Below, piece after piece: positions 58,883 through 64,000 of a stretch of 64,000 nt of DNA. The stretch comes from Fusibacter sp963666805 (GTDB lineage: Bacteria > Bacillota > Clostridia > Peptostreptococcales > Acidaminobacteraceae). Position 1 is the stretch's first letter, and each line of letters opens with the position of its first letter. The stretch lies in assembly GCA_963666805.2 (NCBI GenBank), contig CAXXWR010000004.1:248001-312000 (forward strand), read 5' to 3'. The notes beneath the pieces were generated by a model. The model was not told where the DNA came from, searched no databases, and saw only the letters and a list, made by a program, of their open reading frames with translations. Position numbers and translations under genes: made by a program.

Positions 58883-60361
58883 ATGAAACTCAATGAGATT
58901 TTAAAAGGAATAACTTTTGAAGTGCTATCTGGGCCTCAAAATCCAGACGTTTTATCAGTGACGCATGACTCAAGACATGTGGATGATGGCACTATGTTTA
59001 TTGCTATTAAAGGCTTTACAGTAGATGGACACTCTTTTATAGATAAGGCAGTGAAGCAAGGGGCAAATGTCATTGCGGTGACGGACAAGGAGGCTTTAAA
59101 TCAAAATAAAGGACTTGATTTTCAAGAAGCGACATGTGTCTATTTTGAGAACCACTGGGAGACGCTTGCACTGATAGGAAAAAATTTTTATAGTGATCCT
59201 TCGACAAAATTGAAAATGATTGGCGTAACAGGAACCAATGGCAAAACATCTATTACCCAACTTTTAAGTGATATGTTTCAATCTAAGGCACAAGAAACGG
59301 CGGTTATTGGAACGATTGAAAATCGAATTGGACGGGATGTCATCCCAACACAAAATACGACACCTGACGGTCTCATTTTAAATGATTTATTGAGAAGAGC
59401 AGTGGATCAACAGATTCCTTATTGCTTGATGGAAGTGAGTTCCCATGCACTCAAATGTAAACGCGTTGAAGGTATTGCTTTTGATGTGGGAGTATTTACA
59501 AATCTTTCGGAAGACCATTTAGACTTTCACAAGGATTTTGAAGATTATTTTGAGTCTAAAGCCTTGTTATTTGAAAAATTACAGAAAGGTGCTGTTATTA
59601 ATGCAGATGATGAATATGGTGAAAAGCTAATTCATCGTTTTGAAGCAGCACTTTATCGAGGACGGTGTTTGTCTTATGGCATTGACAATCATGCTGAATT
59701 AAAGGCGGAAGATATTCAGTACTATGGTAATCAAACACGCTTTAAAGTGGTTTCATGTGAGGGACAAATTGAAGTAACCATTCCAATACCAGGGAAAATT
59801 TACGTTTATAATACGCTTGCTTGTGTAGGAGCTATGATGCTTGCAGGGTATTCTTTTGAAGAGAGCTGTAAAGCGTTACAAGTGATTCAACCTGTCAGGG
59901 GAAGACTTGAAAATGTGCCAAATGATAAAGGGATTCATGCCATGATTGATTTTGCCCATACACCTGATGCTTTAGAGAATGTCTTAAAAGTAATCAATGA
60001 ATTTAAAACGGGTCGACTCATTACTGTTTTTGGTTGTGGTGGCGATCGTGATACCAAAAAACGGCCTCTCATGGCAGGGATTGCAGAGCGTTATTCTGAC
60101 CTTGTTATTGCTACCAGTGATAATCCGAGAACGGAAGATCCAGAGGCTATACTAGATGATGTCTTTAAAGGCTTTAAAAAAGTAGACGTTATTATCCGTG
60201 AAAGCAATCGAGAAAAAGCGATTGAGAAGGCTATTGAGGTGGCAAATGAAGGTGATGTTGTTCTTGTTGCGGGTAAGGGACATGAAAATTATCAAATTAT
60301 AGGACATGTCAAAAAACACTTTGATGACAGAGAGATAGTCGAAAAGTATTTGAATAAATGA
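58883..60361 (+). CDS. murE: UDP-MurNAc-L-Ala-D-Glu:meso-diaminopimelate ligase
   Basis: 492 residues from ATG 58883 (AAGGGAG five bases upstream; the frame runs back to 58835 without a ribosome site). ATP loop GVTGTNGKTSITQLL, KxxY region, and ATSDNPRTEDP; DNPR rather than DNPA is the known marker for meso-diaminopimelate over lysine. It adds the third residue of the stem peptide in the cytoplasm. The gene that should follow, murF, is absent. Confidence 0.96.
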   Translation: MKLNEILKGITFEVLSGPQNPDVLSVTHDSRHVDDGTMFIAIKGFTVDGHSFIDKAVKQGANVIAVTDKEALNQNKGLDFQEATCVYFENHWETLALIGKNFYSDPSTKLKMIGVTGTNGKTSITQLLSDMFQSKAQETAVIGTIENRIGRDVIPTQNTTPDGLILNDLLRRAVDQQIPYCLMEVSSHALKCKRVEGIAFDVGVFTNLSEDHLDFHKDFEDYFESKALLFEKLQKGAVINADDEYGEKLIHRFEAALYRGRCLSYGIDNHAELKAEDIQYYGNQTRFKVVSCEGQIEVTIPIPGKIYVYNTLACVGAMMLAGYSFEESCKALQVIQPVRGRLENVPNDKGIHAMIDFAHTPDALENVLKVINEFKTGRLITVFGCGGDRDTKKRPLMAGIAERYSDLVIATSDNPRTEDPEAILDDVFKGFKKVDVIIRESNREKAIEKAIEVANEGDVVLVAGKGHENYQIIGHVKKHFDDREIVEKYLNK

Positions 60362-60368
60362 TAAAATA

Positions 60369-60386
60369 GGATAAGTCGTCTTATCC
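60369..60386 (+). other. Perfect hairpin in the murE-mraY gap
   Basis: GGATAAG-TCGT-CTTATCC, seven pairs with a four-base loop, no T run. It lies where murF is expected and may be a processing or stability element. Confidence 0.5.
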
Positions 60387-60441
60387 AGTATAAGACACAT
60401 TTTAGGATAGACATAAAATTTTGAAAGGAAATAACTAAATC

Positions 60442-61407
60442 ATGATATTATCACATGCTCCTTTGGGAGTCGCATTGCTTATATTCTTTGCACTAGGATT
60501 AGGGGCGAGTTTATTTTTAGGTCCAATTTTCATCCCCTTACTTAAAAAAATGAAAATGGGACAAGCCATTAGAGAAGATGGTCCTCAATCACATCTCCAA
60601 AAGGGTGGAACGCCTACAATAGGTGGCCTTATCTTCTTAGCTGCATTTGCGTTTACAATGGCAGTTATGCTAATGGGAGATGTACAATCGTTTTATATTA
60701 TTATGGGCTGTTTTGGTTTTGGGCTGATTGGTTTTTTAGATGACTATTTAAAAGTGGTTAGAAAACATAATTTAGGGCTTAAAGCCAAACAAAAATTACT
60801 GCTTCAATTAGTGGTTTCTATTATGATGGCAATCTTTGCCTATACGATGGGGGATGCTATTAGGATTCCATTTATGAACGGGGATTTATCTTTAGGGGTG
60901 TTCTTTATTCCTTTTATCATCTTCTTTATTTTAGCAGTTGATAATGCTGTCAATTTGACAGATGGTTTAGATGGTCTTGCGGCAAGTATAACAGCAACCG
61001 TTCTCGCTATTTTTAGTATTTTAGCCTTTATGCAAGCCAATTATATTGTGATGGCACTTTGCTTAACCATGGTAGGAGGCTTGATTGGCTATCTTAAATT
61101 CAATTGGTATCCAGCTAAAGTCTTTATGGGAGATACAGGATCACTCGCTTTAGGTGGTTTTGTTGCAGCAGTTGCCATTTTATTGAAATTAGAATTATGG
61201 ATACTTGTTGTTGGTTTTATTTACACTATTGAAGCCTTGTCTGTTTCATTACAAGTGTTGTATTATAAGAAAACGAAGAAGAGATTATTTAAAATGGCAC
61301 CGATTCATCACCATTTTGAACTATCAGGCTGGAAAGAAACAAAAGTAGTGACAAGTTTCATCGTCGTGACGCTTATTGGTGGTATTATTGGAATACTCAT
61401 GTATTAG
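60442..61407 (+). CDS. mraY: Phospho-MurNAc-pentapeptide translocase
   Basis: 321 residues, ten membrane segments. LGFLDDYLKV-type motif (FLDDYLKVVRK), NLTDGLDGLA and PIHHHFELSGW are the catalytic and substrate loops of MraY. It makes lipid I from UDP-MurNAc-pentapeptide and undecaprenyl phosphate. AAAGGAAA ribosome site. Followed by murD after 11 bases. Confidence 0.97.
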   Translation: MILSHAPLGVALLIFFALGLGASLFLGPIFIPLLKKMKMGQAIREDGPQSHLQKGGTPTIGGLIFLAAFAFTMAVMLMGDVQSFYIIMGCFGFGLIGFLDDYLKVVRKHNLGLKAKQKLLLQLVVSIMMAIFAYTMGDAIRIPFMNGDLSLGVFFIPFIIFFILAVDNAVNLTDGLDGLAASITATVLAIFSILAFMQANYIVMALCLTMVGGLIGYLKFNWYPAKVFMGDTGSLALGGFVAAVAILLKLELWILVVGFIYTIEALSVSLQVLYYKKTKKRLFKMAPIHHHFELSGWKETKVVTSFIVVTLIGGIIGILMY

Positions 61408-61418
61408 GAGGCAGCAAG

Positions 61419-62780
61419 TTGTACAAAGACAAATGTGTGCTGGTAGTTGGATTAGCAAGATCGGGCTTGTCAGCAATCAAAGTATTAAACAAACAAGGGG
61501 CTAGGGTTAGTGTAACAGATATGGCCACTTCAGAAAAATTAGGTGACTTTGTTGACGAGGTTATCCCTTATGTAGAAGATTTGATTTTAGGGAAAGCACC
61601 TACAGGTGAAGAAAATTTTGATGTAGTTATTGTAAGTCCTGGTGTTCCACTAGATTTACCGTTCTTGGTAGCTTACCAGAAACGTAATATTCCCATTATT
61701 GGTGAAATTGAACTGGCTTATCAATTGTCTAAAAGTACATTTATTGGCATTACAGGAACCAATGGCAAAACAACAACAACTTCTTTAGTTGGAGAAATGT
61801 TTAAAAAAGCATTAATGGACTATTGTGTTGTGGGTAACATAGGGGTTGCTGCTGTTTCAAAAGCGGTTGAAACAGGGGAATCAACAACGTTGGTAACCGA
61901 GCTCAGTTCATTTCAACTTGAAAGTATTAAGTCTTTTAAGGCGCATATAGCGGCTATCATCAATATTACTCCTGACCATTTAAATCGACATAAAACAATG
62001 GAAAATTATATAGCAGCTAAGGCACGTGTTTTTGAAAACCAAAATGAAAATGATTATTTACTTTTAAATAAAGAAAATCAATATACTAAACAACTCTCTT
62101 TACTCGCTAAATCTCAAGTGATTTATTTTAGTCAGTGTGAAAGATTGGAAGAGGGCATTTTTATAGAAGAGGGCAGTATTGTTGCTATTTTACATGGTGT
62201 CAGAATAGAAGTGCTCCCAATATCAGAAATGTTTATCTTCGGCAAGCATAATGTTGAGAATGCTCTAGTAGCAGTTGGCATTAGTTTGTTAGCAGGGATT
62301 CCTGTCGATGCTGTTAGAGAGGCACTTCGCCAGTTCAAAGGCGTTGAACATCGCATTGAATATGTTGAAGAAATCAAATCAAGAGTCTTTTACAATGATT
62401 CTAAGGGCACTAATCCAGAATCAACCATTTGTGCGATTGATTCGATGACGCGTCCGACAGTCCTCATTGCTGGTGGTATGGATAAGGGCAGTGATTTTGA
62501 TGAAATGATTCAGGCTTTTGATGGTAAAATTAAGACTTTGATTTTATTAGGTGAGACTAAAGCAAAAATCAAACAAGTGGCTGAAGAAAACAATTTTAAT
62601 GAAATTGCCCTTGTTAACGATATGACTGAAGCTGTTGATAAGGCATTTGAATACTCTACAGAAGGAGATGCTATTCTTTTGTCGCCGGCTTGTGCAAGTT
62701 GGGATATGTATCCTAATTTTGAAGTAAGGGGAGAACATTTCAAAGCATGCGTGCAGTCTTTAGCGAAGAGATGGACATAG
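61419..62780 (+). CDS. murD: UDP-MurNAc-L-alanine:D-glutamate ligase
   Basis: 453 residues. TTG start with AGGAGG eight bases upstream. N-terminal Rossmann domain VLVVGLARSGLSAIKVL, ATP loop GITGTNGKTTTTSL, ELSSFQLE, HRIEYVEE and NDSKGTNPES are typical of MurD. It adds D-Glu to the UDP-MurNAc-Ala precursor in the cytoplasm. Four bases separate it from ftsW. Confidence 0.97.
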   Translation: MYKDKCVLVVGLARSGLSAIKVLNKQGARVSVTDMATSEKLGDFVDEVIPYVEDLILGKAPTGEENFDVVIVSPGVPLDLPFLVAYQKRNIPIIGEIELAYQLSKSTFIGITGTNGKTTTTSLVGEMFKKALMDYCVVGNIGVAAVSKAVETGESTTLVTELSSFQLESIKSFKAHIAAIINITPDHLNRHKTMENYIAAKARVFENQNENDYLLLNKENQYTKQLSLLAKSQVIYFSQCERLEEGIFIEEGSIVAILHGVRIEVLPISEMFIFGKHNVENALVAVGISLLAGIPVDAVREALRQFKGVEHRIEYVEEIKSRVFYNDSKGTNPESTICAIDSMTRPTVLIAGGMDKGSDFDEMIQAFDGKIKTLILLGETKAKIKQVAEENNFNEIALVNDMTEAVDKAFEYSTEGDAILLSPACASWDMYPNFEVRGEHFKACVQSLAKRWT

Positions 62781-62784
62781 GCTT

Positions 62785-63885
62785 ATGGGAAAAAAAAGAA
62801 TGGACTATTCTCTTTTGCTAGTTACTTTTATGATTGTTGCCTTTGGTCTATTGATGGTATACAGTTCCAGCTATTATTATGCCATGGACAAGTTTAACGA
62901 CAGTATGTACTTTTTTAGACCAGAACTCCGATGGATTATTTTTGGGTCAATCGCTATGTTAGTGGCGTCAAAAGTGAATTATAAATTTTATAAGAAAATA
63001 GCAATTCCACTTTTTATTATTAATGTTATTTTGCTTGCTTATGTCTTGAAAGCACCTAAAATCAAGGACGTGAATAGGTGGATTGTTTTTAATGGTCTAT
63101 CATTTCAGCCGGCGGAGATAACCAAAGCTTCAACGGTGTTCTTGTTTGCTTATTTGATTGAAAAAAATTATAAGTATATTAATAAAGCATCGGTTGTACT
63201 TACTTATCTGGCCATTATAGCAATTAATGGTTTTCTTATTATGGAAGAGCCGAATATGAGTACAGCGATTATCGTTGTAGGCATTAGTGCTGTTATGATC
63301 TTTGTAGGGGGACTTCACTGGCGATATGTGATCTTATTAAGTGGTATAGGGGTTGCTGGAGGATGGGCATTGGTTCAAAGTGCCGATTATCGTTTGAAGC
63401 GGTATACGGCTTTTCTAGATCCTTTTGCTGATCCCGATGATACTGGTTTTCAAGTGGTTCAGTCGCTTTACGCTTTAGGTTCTGGTGGCGTTCATGGGGT
63501 TGGGCTTGGAATGAGTACTCAAAATAAACTTTATATACCAGAACCGCAGAATGATATGATTTTGGCGACGATTGGTGAAGAATTTGGATTTATTGGCCTT
63601 GTTATTTTGATGGTATTATTTTTGATTCTCATCTACAGATGTGCTAAAATAGCAATCAATGCACCTGACAAATTCTCAATGTTTTTAGGCGTTGGTTTTA
63701 CAGCTCAAATTGCTTTGCAAGTGATTATGAATTTTGCTGTGGTAACGTCTTCAATGCCAGTGACGGGGGTATCCTTGCCTTTTGTCAGTTATGGCGGAAC
63801 CAGCATTTCGATTTTGTTGGCATCAATTGGAGTCATGCTTAATATATCCAAACATTGCATAACACGGACGAATAGTGGAGAATAA
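62785..63885 (+). CDS. ftsW: SEDS peptidoglycan polymerase (FtsW/SpoVE)
   Basis: 366 residues, ten membrane segments. Hallmarks are QPAEITKAS, the large outer loop with RYTAFLDPFADPDDTGFQ (conserved Asp/Arg region), NDMILATIGEEFGF and PFVSYGGTS. It polymerises lipid II with the class B PBP encoded upstream. FtsW and SpoVE cannot be separated by position alone. The ribosome site is weak; translation is probably coupled to murD. Confidence 0.95.
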   Translation: MGKKRMDYSLLLVTFMIVAFGLLMVYSSSYYYAMDKFNDSMYFFRPELRWIIFGSIAMLVASKVNYKFYKKIAIPLFIINVILLAYVLKAPKIKDVNRWIVFNGLSFQPAEITKASTVFLFAYLIEKNYKYINKASVVLTYLAIIAINGFLIMEEPNMSTAIIVVGISAVMIFVGGLHWRYVILLSGIGVAGGWALVQSADYRLKRYTAFLDPFADPDDTGFQVVQSLYALGSGGVHGVGLGMSTQNKLYIPEPQNDMILATIGEEFGFIGLVILMVLFLILIYRCAKIAINAPDKFSMFLGVGFTAQIALQVIMNFAVVTSSMPVTGVSLPFVSYGGTSISILLASIGVMLNISKHCITRTNSGE

Positions 63886-63888
63886 AAT

Positions 63889-64000
63889 ATGAAAGTCATA
63901 GTAACAGGTGGTGGCACAGGAGGACATATTTATCCTGCTGTAGCGATTGCAGAAAAATTAAAAAAAGATTATAAAGGTGTTGAGATTCTGTATTTGGGAG
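63889..64000 (+). CDS. murG: UDP-GlcNAc:lipid I GlcNAc transferase, cut by the window end
   Basis: The first 37 codons only. VIVTGGGTGGHIYPAVAIA is the diagnostic N-terminal glycine-rich loop of MurG, which makes lipid II on the inner face of the membrane. It starts three bases after the ftsW stop, with GTGGAG upstream. The rest lies beyond the right edge. Confidence 0.95.
   Translation, partial: MKVIVTGGGTGGHIYPAVAIAEKLKKDYKGVEILYLG

Noticed and set aside
1..64000. CRISPR array, insertion sequences, prophage or tRNA genes
   Set aside because: No regularly spaced repeats, transposase or integrase motifs, terminal repeats, or cloverleaf sequences were seen; the frequent short opposite-strand frames are shadows of the genes listed.

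Overview
The window reads as the chromosome of a low-G+C, Gram-positive anaerobe of the Clostridia type; the genus cannot be told from this stretch. Supporting signs are AT-rich gaps, strong AGGAGG-type ribosome sites, frequent TTG and GTG starts, extended -10 promoters, a YesM/YesN-controlled sugar locus, a clostridial-style mraZ-rsmH-ftsL-PBP-murE-mraY-murD-ftsW-murG cluster, and a MurE carrying the DNPR motif that predicts meso-diaminopimelate peptidoglycan. A chemoreceptor suggests motility. No rRNA, tRNA, prophage, insertion sequence or CRISPR array was seen.

Layout. 1-4.5 kb: an unusual three-gene operon (nucleotidyltransferase-like fusion cut by the window edge, malate/lactate dehydrogenase-like protein, Fe-S flavoprotein-like protein). 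4.5-5.0 kb: a 580-base non-coding stretch with its own promoter, two copies of a dyad element and a terminator. 5.0-11 kb: a pseudokinase-like membrane protein facing an SbcD/SbcC-like (YhaO/YhaN-like) pair. 11-13 kb: a GntR/YtrA-regulated ABC transporter. 13-19.6 kb: a signalling block of beta-helix lipoprotein, CHASE2 adenylate cyclase, metallo-beta-lactamase-fold hydrolase and GAF/HD-GYP-like protein. 19.7-24.3 kb: housekeeping and small proteins (EFR1-type ferredoxin, YkgJ-type protein, HAD phosphatase, ProC). 24.4-37 kb: a carbohydrate locus with a membrane-anchored binding protein, YesM/YesN two-component pair, CUT1 ABC permeases and lipoprotein, YesL-like protein, GH1 glycosidase and ROK kinase, interrupted by an aminoglycoside-phosphotransferase-fold gene. 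37-41 kb: YitT, an unknown exported protein, a lysozyme-like membrane protein and a stand-alone receiver. 41.1-41.3 kb: a candidate Fur-controlled small RNA. 41.4-49.6 kb: cysteine desulfurase-mnmA, MFS exporter, deoxynucleoside kinase, chemoreceptor, and an acetyltransferase/MerR-methyltransferase pair behind a MerR-type promoter. 49.6-54.3 kb: ychF, two M16 peptidase-family genes, lgt. 54.4-64 kb: an unexplained structured RNA region, then the division and cell-wall cluster with MraZ-type operator repeats; murF is missing from its usual place.

The most notable points are: (1) the small RNA at about 41141-41293, with a near-consensus promoter, a perfect 7-1-7 Fur box over the start site, an internal stem-loop and an 11-bp terminator; (2) the sugar pathway implied by a GH1 enzyme with the Ser-Lys-Tyr phosphate-binding signature next to a ROK kinase without the zinc motif and an ABC rather than PTS importer, suggesting phosphorylation inside the cell before hydrolysis; (3) the cyclase/MBL/HD second-messenger block; (4) the two unexplained non-coding regions at 4.5-5.0 and 54.4-54.55 kb; and (5) a MerR-methyltransferase whose last ~50 residues lie in the -1 frame after a run of seven A. 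All calls come from reading the sequence; no search or folding program was run.
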